A DNA stretch of 64,000 nt from Bombardia bombarda (lineage: Eukaryota; Ascomycota; Sordariomycetes; Sordariales; Lasiosphaeriaceae): contig JAULSR010000003.1 in NCBI GenBank assembly GCA_030512295.1, forward strand, positions 1,922,001 through 1,986,000, in the 5' to 3' direction. Made by a program: the position numbers and the translations under genes. The notes beneath the pieces were generated by a model. That model was given only the letters and a program-made list of their open reading frames with translations, was not told the DNA's origin and did no database searches. How positions within the stretch are numbered: position 1 is the stretch's first letter; each line of letters opens with the position of its first letter. Shown piece after piece: positions 35,139 through 45,781 of this stretch.

Positions 35139-35934
35139 ATGGAGTGCTGCAGCTTACTCTTCTCGAGAAAAGGCGCGCCTGCCCGCTCTCGCGATTTCTC
35201 ATCCTCCTCGTCAACTCTTGAGCCTTTCAACAATTCGGCCTCACCAGGCTCCCAAAAGATCGCCTCGGGCCCATCAAACCCAATATCACCCACGTCGGTC
35301 TTTCCAAAGATGTCAACGCCAGCGCCAGCGCCAGCTCTTGGGCCCCAACGTCGGCAGTCAAATCCCGAGGAGGTTGAGCAGCGCGATACTGGAGACCATG
35401 GCAACAGATCTGTCCAAAGCTCACTGACAAGGTCCAGAAGATACGGGATTGTTACTATTCCTACACGCAAGCTGAAATGGGAAGACCTCCGCAAGTATCT
35501 TTGGCTGGAATTCTTTCCTGACAAGACGGAGGGTGAGGTGCGTTGATCTCCTGTGCCGCTGGCCGCACCAGCCATGTACCCCAACCGGCGACGGAATTTG
35601 ACTCGCACGCACTGGCACAAAAATCCAGCCACGTTGCACATAGCCGCCGAAGTCATGATATGGCTGCCCAGCTGACGTTTCAGTAGGTAAACCAGGTTCT
35701 TGAGGAAAAGTACACAGTGCTCAAGGAGAAGTACGTGGTCCGCCTCCCAGGGGGAAAGCTCAGCGACGTAAGTACAGACCCCGCAGACACACTCGAGCCC
35801 ATCTTTATTGTGAAATCGATTTGACGCCGATTCCACAGGCCCAAGTACAAGATATTGATCTTTTCCTGAGATCAAATGATCCAAACGAAGCCACGGAGTT
35901 CCTGAAGGAACTGGAGGATGACAAAAAGAAGTAG
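35139..35934 (+). CDS. Small three-exon orphan protein
   Basis: Exons 35139-35537, 35687-35767 and 35839-35934 give 191 residues; starting at the ATG at 35310 gives 134. Both introns (149 and 71 bases) have GT...AG ends in phase 0, and exon 2 is exactly 27 codons. The N-terminus is Ser/Pro-rich and probably disordered. The last ~95 residues look folded: a basic IPTRKLKWEDLRKYLWLEFFP segment, then an amphipathic heptad-like stretch (NQVLEEKYTVLKEKYVV), a turn, and a charged C-terminal helix ending in KKK. I do not recognise the family. The codon pattern and splice sites support a real gene; the exact start is uncertain. Confidence 0.55.
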
Positions 35935-36507
35935 CTGGAAGCGGCACGCTAGAGCCGACACGTCGACATTGTTGCCGGTCATTCAAATCAGCAAGTTGGG
36001 AAATGATGGGCATCCCTCGTCGGCGGCTATGGCCTGTGGTGCAGCTTGGGCGGGCGGGGTCAGTGGTGCGATTGGTTGATGTACTCGATTGGGGGTTGAG
36101 GCTGCGCGGGTGCGTAGTACACGGAGCTTGCTGATAATGCAGCATGTGTGCAAGATGGGCTACTGCCCGTCTCTGATTGGACTTGCGGCTTTTTTCAGGT
36201 CCTATGCGAGCGCCATGAACCAAACCAGTTCTTCGTCGCGGCGTGGAGAGATTGCAACCAGAGAGGCCGATGTCAGAGCCTCGTCTCGATTATTTTATTT
36301 CAACCCTACTACAGTAGGTTACTAGGTCGAAAGGTATGTAAGGGGAGTTTGGACGATAAGTCCTCACACCCCCGCTTCAGCAAAATTCGAATCATGATCT
36401 TTCTTTAATGCACTCGTTCTCTATGACCATTACACTTGCCCCATACATTCTATACCATTTGCCAGGAACACTTGCATATCTGGCTCTTAGCTGCAGCAAG
36501 AACTACC
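35935..36507. promoter_or_regulatory. Promoter region of the CorA-like gene
   Basis: 573 bases between the small orphan and the CorA-like gene, both plus strand. It should hold the 3' UTR of the first and the promoter of the second. No gene was seen. Confidence 0.45.
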
Positions 36508-39101
36508 ATGAGTTCAGCCACTACAATCCAGCCTGCCGCAACCAGCTCTGATGGGGCACGGAGGCTCCGATCTTCCATGAGGAAATGGAAGACATATCCA
36601 AACAACATACCGCGTGGAGCGGAAAGTGCCAAGCTGATTGAGGACTTCAAACAACACTTCCACAACACCAAGGAAAAGGTCCTTATCACTCAGCTCGCGG
36701 GAAGAAACAGGCTACGCAACAGACGCATCTTGAGGATGATTCATTTGGTCATCCAGCAGGAAAAGAAACCTACAAACGCCATTGTCGAAACCCCAGAAAA
36801 GCTGTGGGAGATCCTTGGTATCGACTTCTCCAACGAGTCCACTGAATCTGACCCAGGAGATGTCCGCATGGGGGCTTCGGACCCGGATTACGACGAGTCT
36901 GACGACAAAACCGTCCCAGCGTCCGAGTTAGAACAGGCACATCTGATGCTGAGGAAGGATCCAGTCTGTCGGTTCATGTATGCAGTCAAGTCCATTCTTC
37001 CTATTCTCTTTTCTGTAAATATACAGAGCCACTCACATCTCGTCGCATTCACAGTTTCCTTGAGATGTCATCCACCGTTGGGAGATTCAAGATCACCGAA
37101 GAAATGCTGCTCAAAATCTTGACCTACCATCAAGTGTCCCCATACCTTCTCAACTACCTCGGATACTTTGCCCACAACCCCATGACAAGAGACAGCGACC
37201 TCATGTTTGGTGGCTTCAAAAGCCTCAAGCGATTTTCCAAGAGAACCAGCTTTGACGTCCCTGAGCTCGGCCGAAGTGGCACTTATTATGAACTAGTGTT
37301 GGAATTCCGGACTATTTTCGACCCAAAGGTTCAAGGAGATGACGACGAATCTCGCATAGACGAGCAATTCGATTCTGACGATGATAGCCTTCGTTCAGAG
37401 CCGGGTGGTTTATGGGGACGGATACGAAGGATCTACGGGTTTCAGAGCGTGGACAACACTGAGCCGAGGAATATACTTCCTTCTGGCTATATGAAGTTCA
37501 AGACATGGCCTGTTGCGCGGACGGTAGTTTATCACCGCTTTGATGTCCTCAACTGGAAGAGCTTGTGGATCATGACTTCTGCTGAAGATAAAACAGACCA
37601 TAAATACAGGGACATCAAGAAGGCGGCGAGTGCAGCAAACTTCTCGCCTGACCTCAGTTTTGGAGAGAGTCTAAAGTCAAGTCTTGGTGTAATGCTGTGG
37701 TTGGCCGAATGGTCGCTGAGCGACTATGCGTCCTATATTGCTGCTCTGGATGATAATTTGCAAAAGCTGGTAAGTTGTCCTTCCCACCGCTCCACCATTC
37801 ACAGTTTCTATCAACTGCCACTCAAAAACAGTCTTGCCTGTTCTCCAAATGAAACACACAGAGAATACTGACTCATTACAACAGACAGAGCCGTTTGTCT
37901 CGTTTGTAGACGCAGACCTCCTTACGGGCGAAGACCTCCCTCAAGACACCACGCTCAAGATGATAAGCAGTTACATGGAGAGTCTAGATGGATGCATTGT
38001 CGGCCTGCAAGCAAATATGCGAGTACTTACGGCACTACCACAATTTTACAAAACCGAATTCAATAGTGAGGGAGAATCAGTAATTCTAAACAGGATCTTG
38101 CTTGTGTTGTTGGAGCAGGGGCAAGAGACTTTTGGTCATGACGTCTACAAGAGGATTACCAAGTTTGAGAAGAAGCTAAAGGACATATATGACACGACAA
38201 ACTATACCCTACAGCGAGCTCAGCTAGTGAAACGAATGGGAAAGCAACGAGAGGAGATGGTGAGTGATGACCAGACAACAAACCTGAAAAGGGGGCTCCA
38301 CTATCACTTGAAGCACAATCACTGATATGCCGCAACACAACACAGATGCAGCGACTCGTTCAGAACAAGAACGAAAAGTCCATGACGAAGCTCGCAGACC
38401 TCACTCGCAAGGATGCAGTCACTATGAAAGCATTCGCAGCCATCACGCTCGTCCTACTTCCTATGTCTGTGGTCTCGGTAAGCATCTATTTCCACTCCCC
38501 CCCCCCCCCATTATATCTACCAACCCCAGCCAGGAACCCTCACCACCTCAAGCCATAAACCTCTAACCTCATCCAACCCCAGACAATATTCTCAACCGAC
38601 ATTGTCAAATTCCAAAACTACGACGACTTCATCGGCTCCTGGTCCCGGCCCGCTGTCGTCTGGTGGCTCGGCGCCACCATCATCACGACACTACTCGTCA
38701 GCATCATGAGCAAGTTCTGGCTAGAGCACGAGAAAAAAAATTCAGAAGGTGACCACCGCCGACGCCGCCACATCCAGTCACGGGAGCCGAGCGACTCGGG
38801 TCCGTCACACTGGAATCTGCACTGGTTCAGGCCCAGTCCGTGGGCGGTGCATGACAAGATTTGGGGCCCACACCGGAAGGAGAAACCCACTCAGACCGAT
38901 GATGCGTTTGTGAGTCCTAATCCGTTGAGAGACGGCGGGGGCGAGAGGGGGAAGTCGTCGAATGAAGAGCCGCAGTCACCCTTGTCGCGGTGTCAAGGAG
39001 ATAAGATTTCGTCTGTTCCAAGTGGTGGGCGTCAGCAGGATGATGATTTAGAGAAGGGGTTGCTGCGGGCGAAAGTTACTGGGGTACACCTGGATAGCTG
39101 A
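36508..39101 (+). CDS. CorA-like two-TM membrane protein without GMN motif
   Basis: Five exons: 36508-36977, 37055-37769, 37885-38259, 38346-38477 and 38583-39101, giving 736 residues. Residues 1-520 are a large hydrophilic N-terminal region with acidic patches, including a cluster of Asp/Glu in the 250-290 area. A long helical stretch (~420-545) leads into DLTRKDAVTMKAF and TM1 (~549-568). A short loop and TM2 (~588-607) follow, then a charged, Ser/Pro-rich tail of ~130 residues. The stalk helix plus two C-terminal TM segments is the CorA/Mrs2 layout, but the GMN signature that selects Mg2+ after TM1 is absent. This matches the fungal CorA-like group often encoded near or fused to ankyrin repeats. 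Transport is therefore doubtful; membrane sensing or signalling is possible. An ankyrin-repeat remnant lies 345 bases downstream. Confidence 0.8.
38497..38509 (+). repeat. C13 homopolymer in the last CorA-like intron
   Basis: Thirteen consecutive C lie in the intron between exons 4 and 5, between donor and branch region. This is a likely site of length variation or sequencing uncertainty but is outside coding sequence. Confidence 0.85.
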
Positions 39102-39445
39102 TAGAAGACGGTGTGGAGGACATTCAGGGGGTGAGTCAGGGGGGTGACATTTGATCGAAAAGGGGGCATTAAGAGGCTTTCGATAATGGGCATATGATTA
39201 CAGATTGGGATGATGTGTTGTTGATATTTGGTATCGGCGATTATATGATATGTAGGATAGCTGGAAAGTTGGTAACTTTTAGAGATTTGCCTGTGGCACA
39301 TATCAGGGTCAACACCACCCACTGAGTCCCAGCGCAATTGGCGCATTGCAACCACCGGTCGCATCGCAGCAAACTAGGTGTAAATTACCGCGCGATTGAA
39401 TTCATGACAATACAACAGATCTGTTTATAAATCTGTTGTGGGTAA
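39102..39445. other. Spacer before the ankyrin remnant
   Basis: 344 bases with no coding character. It would contain the 3' UTR of the CorA-like gene. No promoter or ATG that could properly start the ankyrin frame was found. Confidence 0.45.
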
Positions 39446-40643
39446 AAGGTAAAACATAAGGAAGGGAATAAGAGAATCGTAGAGGCGCTTTTCAGAAATG
39501 GGGCACACATCGACTATCGCGTTGCGAATCTCACCCCCACTGCGCACCTGCTCCTGGCCCTTAAGGAAGAACCAATAAATAGGCGAGGCCGCCTTGAAGT
39601 GCTGAAAATGCTTCTTGGCCAAGGAGCGGATGTTAGCGGCCCATCTCGGGAAGTGAGTGAGGAGACGCTACTCGACGAAGGTCTTTTGAACTGTGGTCAT
39701 GATGTTGCAGAGATATTTCTGGAGCTGTCACCCGAGCTTACATTGCTTCAACTGGCTTGTGGACTTGGGCGATTCCCAAGAGCGAATCATTACGACCTTG
39801 AGCGCCAGCCCATGGAAATTGATATTGTAAAGCTGCTCCTCGTAGCTGGGGCTGATCCAAACGCCAGTGGCAGACGATGTCCGCGTCATCGATCTCCTTC
39901 TGGACCATGGGGCAGATCCTAACGAGGTTATAACTCGATGTCAGCGTTGCAGCAAAATACATTCACCGTATTATCTCACGTTGGGATACATTATAAGTAT
40001 TTTGCATCTGAAGGTTTGTGAGATGAGAAACCTCGACAAGTTGATGGGGGTGCCCAAGGTGCTCCTGGATCATGGCGCGCGAATCAATGAAAGAGCGACG
40101 CTTCTGGTGGATGGAGAGCAAAAGCCCGGACCCAGCGTCCTCGAGATGGTGGTGAAGGAACATGACAACCCGCACGATCTCGTCAAATTCCTCCTGGACT
40201 CTGGAGCCGACATTGAACTCCCGGCTACTTATCATGGAGACGATTGTCTGACTATTGCCTGCCAGAAAGGAAATCTGGATCTCGTCAAGTTTCTACTCGA
40301 CTTGAAAATGAAATCAAGTGCAGCAAAGTTGAGGTTGGATAGTCCGCTTTATCACACCGCATCAAGAGGGGACTTGGCAATTGCTCTCTCGCTACTTGCT
40401 GCTGGTACAAAAGTTCCCTCAGATCTAGGGGATAAGAACCCCTTCATCGCCGCCGCTTCGTCTGGCAGATTGGACATGGTTGCACTGTTGCTTGACTTTG
40501 TGTCCGACGAAGGAGTCTTCAAGGCAGCTGTTTCAAAAGCTCGAGACTCTGGATTTATAGAGATATCGAGATATATCCAAGAATACGCGGATAACTACGA
40601 TCTTGCGGCCTTGGAGATGCGGTCAGCGATGGACGAAGGTTGA
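39446..40643 (+). pseudogene. Ankyrin-repeat gene remnant, 5'-truncated and frameshifted
   Basis: One frame runs from 39446 to about 39880 and encodes ankyrin-like segments (EALFRNGAHID, VLKMLLGQGADV, VKLLLVAGADPN). It starts just after a stop codon and has no good initiator; the first ATG is at 39608. The repeats then continue in another frame from about 39870 to the stop at 40643 (VIDLLLDHGADPNE, VKFLLDSGADIE, VKFLLDLKM and more). The two GADPN motifs straddling the break are only 61 bases apart instead of 99 for a 33-residue repeat, so about 38 bases seem lost, which also shifts the frame. No splice pair repairs it. Ankyrin repeats are protein-binding scaffolds, and in fungi often the sensor part of NLR-like or CorA-linked proteins. 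The 3' piece alone (258 residues from 39867) could still be expressed. Confidence 0.65.
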
Positions 40644-42286
40644 CGGCAGCGATAGGAAATAATATATATAATATAATTATAGTTTAAGCTACGAAATACT
40701 GCCCAACCAGTCATCTATTGCAGTTGCGCTGTAGCGACAAATCTCTTCTGTTTTGACAGAAGCGACATACCCAGGTGAACGCCTTTTACTTCATTGCCAG
40801 TACTTCGAATCGCATTTAAGAGAATAGGGTGTCCCAACGACAAAGACTGTATTGGCAGTGCTCATGTCGTTTCTTTGCCTTTTGCAAACATTATGTAAGC
40901 TGGATTGTGGCGATGTTGATATAGGTTGAAAACTAATTGTTATTAACGATCCGCAAAGGTTTTTGACAACTCTTTAGTTTGATGACCTCCCCGGCGCCAT
41001 ATTTAATCTAGCAGACATCGAGCCTCAGTTGCAACAACCCAAGCCAAGTGTTTGGAATCCAGCCAGCCAGCGAACCGCTATTTCACAGCATCCAACCAAA
41101 TATAAGCTACACAAATTGCATGTCTCGGCAACATGGCATGGAGCCAGGTCCATACTGTGCTGCATCTGATGCGTATTAGCACTGGACACGACTCCGCGCA
41201 TACAGCAGCCAGTATCAGCAAGTCGACGAGGAAATCGGCATAGGACGGGCTCTGCGCAGCCCCCAAACTCCGTTACCACTATCGACACCGACGAGCAAAC
41301 CCAGGCATTGACAAGTCGACCGGACTTTAACGGCCATAGCGGGCGGTGGTCAAGCGGCCATGCGGGTGCAGGCGAGGACGGGCGGGTGGAATTTATGACA
41401 TATGGACTGATCTGCATCCTTCTTTTTCGTATGCCCTTGTCCCACGGATACATCATCACTTTACTTTGACGTCGGCTATATTGGGCGTCAATGACCTTGT
41501 GCGGCCCCGAGTCACAGTCACAGCTAGGCGGGGGATCGGGCCACATGGGAAGCCATGGCTTGTGGCACTGGGTGCACGACATCAGACCGTGGTTGGTCCG
41601 GACAAGGATCCGATTGGCCAGCGACGTTTGTCGTGTGGCAGCGACAGACAACGGCCATGCTTCAGCCAAGACGCCTTTGCCGGACCGAGGTATGCTGTTC
41701 ACTGACCACTGCATGTCGGGGTTGTAGTGGTTTACATATCATCCAGTCGGGTACAGTGTGCATGCCTGTCTCACATTGCTTATCCACCAAGTAAAATCTC
41801 ACGATGTTCCGATCGCAGGCTCGTCGGGTCAGTCCGGGGTCCCACTGGGAGAACACGAAGCTTGTCGACGGGATATAACACATTCTGCACTGATGGCAAA
41901 AGCGGTATCCGGGCCGGCACTGGCTCACTGGCATCCCATCTTTGATCCCATCTTTGATCCCATTCCAAGACTACAAAGCCAAGCCACCGACGTTGCCAAG
42001 CCACGGGGCTCTTTATCCCCATATCCCCAATTTCCTCATTCGGGTCACCTGAAGTCGTCATCCCATCTGAGAAGCAAACTGTCTTGTTGCGCAGCTGACC
42101 TATCCCGTTGGAATGTTTTGGAATGTTGGGCGGACGGATGCGGCGAACTCCGACGAACTGAAGATACAAGATACCAAGCAGCCAGAAAAAAATTGGTATA
42201 TAGCCCGGGAACAATGACCTGACCCAGGTTGTGCAAGACTGTCTCACCAACATTCCACCCAAGTCTTCGGCATACATCTGTCAACG
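40644..42286. other. 1.6 kb spacer before the amidohydrolase
   Basis: No gene is supported on either strand; the longer frames at 41025-41714 (-) and 41780-42277 (-) are of random character. It starts with an AT-rich tail (40650-40690) after the ankyrin remnant. An imperfect 12-base tandem repeat lies at 41932-41967. The right side should be the promoter of the gene at 42287. Confidence 0.45.
41932..41967. repeat. 12-bp imperfect tandem repeat, three units
   Basis: Three consecutive units of the type GATCCCATCTTT lie about 320 bases upstream of the amidohydrolase start. The function is unknown; a promoter element array is possible. Confidence 0.7.
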
Positions 42287-43946
42287 ATGCTTCTCAACGC
42301 GCTCCTGCCTCTGCTTGTCAGCGTGGGATATGCCACTGCATCCTCGATCCTCTTCTCGGGCGGCACCGTGATCGCCTTCAACTACACCACCGAGTCGCTG
42401 GACGTCATACGCAATGGCTCCGTCCTCGTCGTCGACGACCGCATCACCAGCGTCTTCCGCGGCGATGAGCTGGGCGGCCAGATGATACCCGAGGGCACTG
42501 AGCAAGTCAACATCACCAACAAGATCATCGCCCCAGGCATGATCGACACCCACAAGCATGGCTGGCAGACGGGCTTCAAGACGCTTGCCTCCAACACGTC
42601 CCTGGTCGAATACTTCAACCGCTACGGCGAGTTCCCGGCCGATGGCCTGCTCAATGCCGACGATGTCTACATTGGCCAGCTGGCCGGCATCTATGAGGCC
42701 CTGAATTCTGGCGTCACCACCATCCTGGACCACGCCCACCACAGCTGGGACCCTGCCACGACCGAGGCCGGCCTGCAGGCGTCTATTGACAGCGGCAGCC
42801 GCATCTTTTGGGGCTACACGTTCCATAACGTGACCAATTTCACCATTGACGAGCAGTTGGTGCACTTCCGCGAGCTGGCGACGAACGCGTCTTACGGGGG
42901 CACCCCGACCGAGCTGGCCATTGCCTTTGACTCGTTCGGGCCCAACCCCAACCTGCGCCAGGTCGATGCCATTGTGGGACTGGCGACGTGAGTGTCTCAC
43001 CACCTGTCAGGGCTGTCCTGTCTCACTTCGTGCTAACACAACCCCCAGCGAGTTCAACGTCTCGGCCATCACGACCCACTCCCTCCAAGGACCATGGGGC
43101 TGTAAGCAACCATCCTCCTTTCCCCCCTTTTCTAGCCAACCCAACTAACCCCCCCACTCTCCAGACGAAAACAGCCCCGAGGACCTCCACGCCCTCAACA
43201 TCCTCAACCTCTCCATCCCCATCATCTTCTCCCACGCCAGCTTCCTCACCGCCGCCGGCGCCACCCTCCTCCAGTCCACCAACCAGTTCGTCTCCATCAC
43301 GCCCGAGTCCGAGATGCACTACGGCCACACCCACCCGCACAGCCACCTCATCCAGTCGCAAGCCGCCCTCGGCGTCGACACGCACTTCACCTTCTCGGGC
43401 GACATCCTCACGCAGGCGCGTCTCTGGCTGCAGGCCGTGCGCAAGATCCTGTATATCCAGGTCCTCGACCGCTGGCACGTGCCCGCCAACAACCCCATGT
43501 CGGCGTGCCAGGCGTTCCTGCTCGCGACGCGCAACGGCGGGCTGGCGCTGAGGAGAAATGACCTGGGCGTGATTGCCGAGGGCGCCAAGGCGGATCTGGT
43601 GGTGTGGGATGGCGAGGCGCCGAGTTTGCTGGGCTGGGTTGATCCCGTTGCGGCGATTATACTGCATGCGAGCGTGGGGGATGTGCGGCATGTGGTGGTG
43701 GATGGGAAGTGGAAGAAGAGAGATTTTGAATTGGTGGTGGAGAGCGAGGGCGGGTATGAGGGGGTGAAGGAGAGGTTTTTGGCGAGTGCGAGGGGGCTGC
43801 AGAGGAAGTTGTGGGAGAAGCCGGTGTTTGCGGCGGCCGAGGGGGGGAGCTTTCCTAGTGGGTATGCGTTTGAGGATGCGGTTACTGTGGATATACTCAG
43901 GGGGGATGGGGATGGGTATGGAAGTACGTTTGTGGAGGTTGGTTAG
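42287..43946 (+). CDS. Secreted amidohydrolase-superfamily enzyme
   Basis: Three exons, 42287-42987, 43049-43101 and 43165-43946, give 511 residues. A hydrophobic N-terminus ending in ATAS (residues 1-19) looks like a signal peptide, unusual for this family. The metal-binding HxH is at residues 89-91 (DTHKH), in the standard IAPGMIDTHxH context. Further His ligands fit TTHSLQGPW and FSHASF, and an acidic residue lies in GVDTHFTFSGD. The C-terminal GVIAEGAKADLVVWD is the conserved small beta-domain block. This layout matches metal-dependent deaminases and hydrolases of the chlorohydrolase/guanine-deaminase/MTA-deaminase group (PF01979). Reaction and substrate are not assignable. If exported, it may act on nucleobase- or triazine-like compounds outside the cell. 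Codon use becomes less GC-rich at third positions after 43550, without a frame change. Confidence 0.88.
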
Positions 43947-44087
43947 GTTGACGGCTTTTTTTGTTTGATCTTTCTTTGCTCTCGGATCGCGGATATCAAA
44001 AGTCGGGTCTCATTATAAGTATTATGGGATAGGTATATATGGTTGCTCTTTTACTGGAGCGTCAATGGCGATGCTGATCATCATCTC

Positions 44088-45079
44088 CTAAATTCGCTTG
44101 GTCTTGAGATGCTTGAGGACAAGGTCGGCAAAGTCGGCTGGTCCAGCGCCCTTGTTCCAGCCCTTGCCGTTTAATATTTCCTCTCGGATTCTCCAAAAGA
44201 TGGAGCCCTGTGGTTGTCAGTAGATATCCCCAGTGGGAGAAACAGCAAACTCACATCATATGTCTGTCTCAAATCCTCCTTCAACACTCTTCCATCCTTC
44301 TGCAACAATAGCCACGTCGAGCCGAACTCAAAGATGGCAGCGAACCACTAACACACCACACATTAGCTCCAGATCCACCTATGACCCCTTTTCACAACAA
44401 CAAACTCACCCCAAACGGATCCCCCGCCAGTCGATGCCCAGCAGTCATATTATACAGCTGCGACGCCGACAGCGACCCGTCATTGTCGGTATCCCACTTG
44501 GAAAACATGTCCTCAAACATCTGCGGCACGAACCGGCCCTCCTTGTCGTACGTGCCCGAGTCAGACCCGTGCTTGGCCTTGTGGATGCCCCCGACGTAGA
44601 CGCGGAAGAAGGGGTCGGGAAAGTACGAGTACGCCAGACGCGTCGGGTACGAGAAGTTGACGTTGATGATGAACATGGACAGCAACGAGAAGATCAGGCT
44701 GAAGCCGAGGTCGCGGAAGCCGACGAAAGTGTCCCAGGGGGAGATCCTGCCGTCGCCGTCGCGGTCCCAGAAGAGGACGTGTTGTTGGAGGACGGTCTAG
44801 GGGTGATATTTAGTATTGGGGTGCTTTAGGATGGATGAGGGTGGTGGTGGGCTGTACGTAATCCTTCAACCCCCGCGCATATTCGGCGCTGCCATCGGGG
44901 CGGGCAGACGAGGGGGCGATATTGGCGCGCGCGATCGCGGGCTTCTCGATGAAGGAGTCAGCGTCAATGGCCTGCTGGCGCTCATTGGTCGCTGGGGCGC
45001 GGCCCGCGGATAGGTCGAAGTTGATCGGGTCCTCATCGACACTTGTGATTGGGCTGGAGAACCCTGATTCTTGAGACAT
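44088..45079 (-). CDS. Caleosin / peroxygenase
   Basis: Four exons, 45079-44858, 44796-44410, 44347-44255 and 44207-44088, give 273 residues. The calcium-binding EF-hand is at residues 85-96 (DRDGDGRISPWD), preceded by His80; with a second His (146 or 150, HKAKH) it fits the haem-binding histidines of peroxygenases. A hydrophobic stretch at ~105-122 ending in NFSYPTR is the short membrane-anchoring hairpin region. A degenerate second EF-like DTDNDG loop follows. Caleosins sit on lipid droplets or ER and oxygenate unsaturated fatty acids with hydroperoxides. In fungi, members have been linked to lipid storage, sporulation and toxin regulation (family knowledge). The N-terminal ~70 residues are disordered. 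The stop lies 141 bases from the converging amidohydrolase stop. Confidence 0.92.
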
Positions 45080-45672
45080 GGTTGGTGATTTTGGTGTTTC
45101 TGTCCAATGCGAAGGGATAAATTAGAGACTGGAAGAAGAGGTAGACATATGCTAAGACGGAGATGAGATGGAGGAAGGGATGGGCTGTCTTTGTTTACAA
45201 AGATCGATTACGGTCCCTTTCACATGTCATGGGTTTTACCCCTGAGAAGAAACACGCGAATCCCACTTCGTGACGTACGACTCGATGCTGATAGATGGTC
45301 GGTCCATTTCACATGCTTGAGTTGAGGCGTGGAATAGTATCCATGACGTCATTGTATTCTCAGGGGGTTGTTGCGGTGGATCCGCTCTGGGTGAAACCTC
45401 GAGACACAGGCCTGTGAGGTGAGAAGCAATAAGATCTTGATGAGTCTTTTGAGGTAATGAAGTTTTTCAAGAGAAATTCTTTTGGCTTTTTACCTGTAAA
45501 GAGTTGTTCCAGCTTCTGGGAATGCGACTTTTTGTCTCGACCAATATCTCCACACCCCATTAGCTTCCTGAAGAATGACTCCACAACCAGGCCGGCCTCC
45601 ACCTCCACCCGCGCACAATTCTGTACGTAAGAGAAGCATTAAACCTTACCATTGTTATCCAATACAATATCT
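45080..45672. promoter_or_regulatory. Caleosin promoter and tRNA 5' flank
   Basis: 593 bases between the caleosin start (minus) and the tRNA-Gly gene (plus). No gene of its own is supported. An open frame at 45360-45608 (-) has no recognisable character. Confidence 0.45.
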
Positions 45673-45743
45673 GCATCAGTGGTTTAGTGGTAAAATCCAT
45701 CGTTGCCATCGATGGGCCCCGTGTTCGATTCACGGCTGATGCA
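45673..45743 (+). tRNA. tRNA-Gly (anticodon GCC)
   Basis: 71 bases folding as a standard cloverleaf. The 7-bp acceptor stem GCATCAG/CTGATGC is perfect, followed by discriminator A. The A box (TGGTTTAGTGG) and B box (GTTCGATTC) are intact. The anticodon loop TTGCCAT carries GCC, reading GGC and GGT. No intron is present. It is followed by a perfect palindrome at 45754-45769 and a T run at 45776-45781, the likely RNA polymerase III stop. Confidence 0.95.
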
Positions 45744-45753
45744 TGACAAATAG

Positions 45754-45781
45754 GTGCTCTTAAGAGCACTGCTTCTTTTTT
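45754..45781 (+). terminator. Palindrome plus T6 downstream of tRNA-Gly
   Basis: GTGCTCTTAAGAGCAC (45754-45769) is a perfect 16-base palindrome able to form a 6-bp stem with a TTAA loop. Six T follow at 45776-45781. The T run alone would suffice for RNA polymerase III termination; the hairpin is an extra. More T runs follow at 45796-45810. Confidence 0.65.

Noticed and set aside
35039..36223. 394-residue minus-strand open frame
   Set aside because: It runs antisense across the three-exon gene and its introns, has low-complexity composition, recognisable as no family, and needs no splice sites; it is explained as a by-product of base composition.
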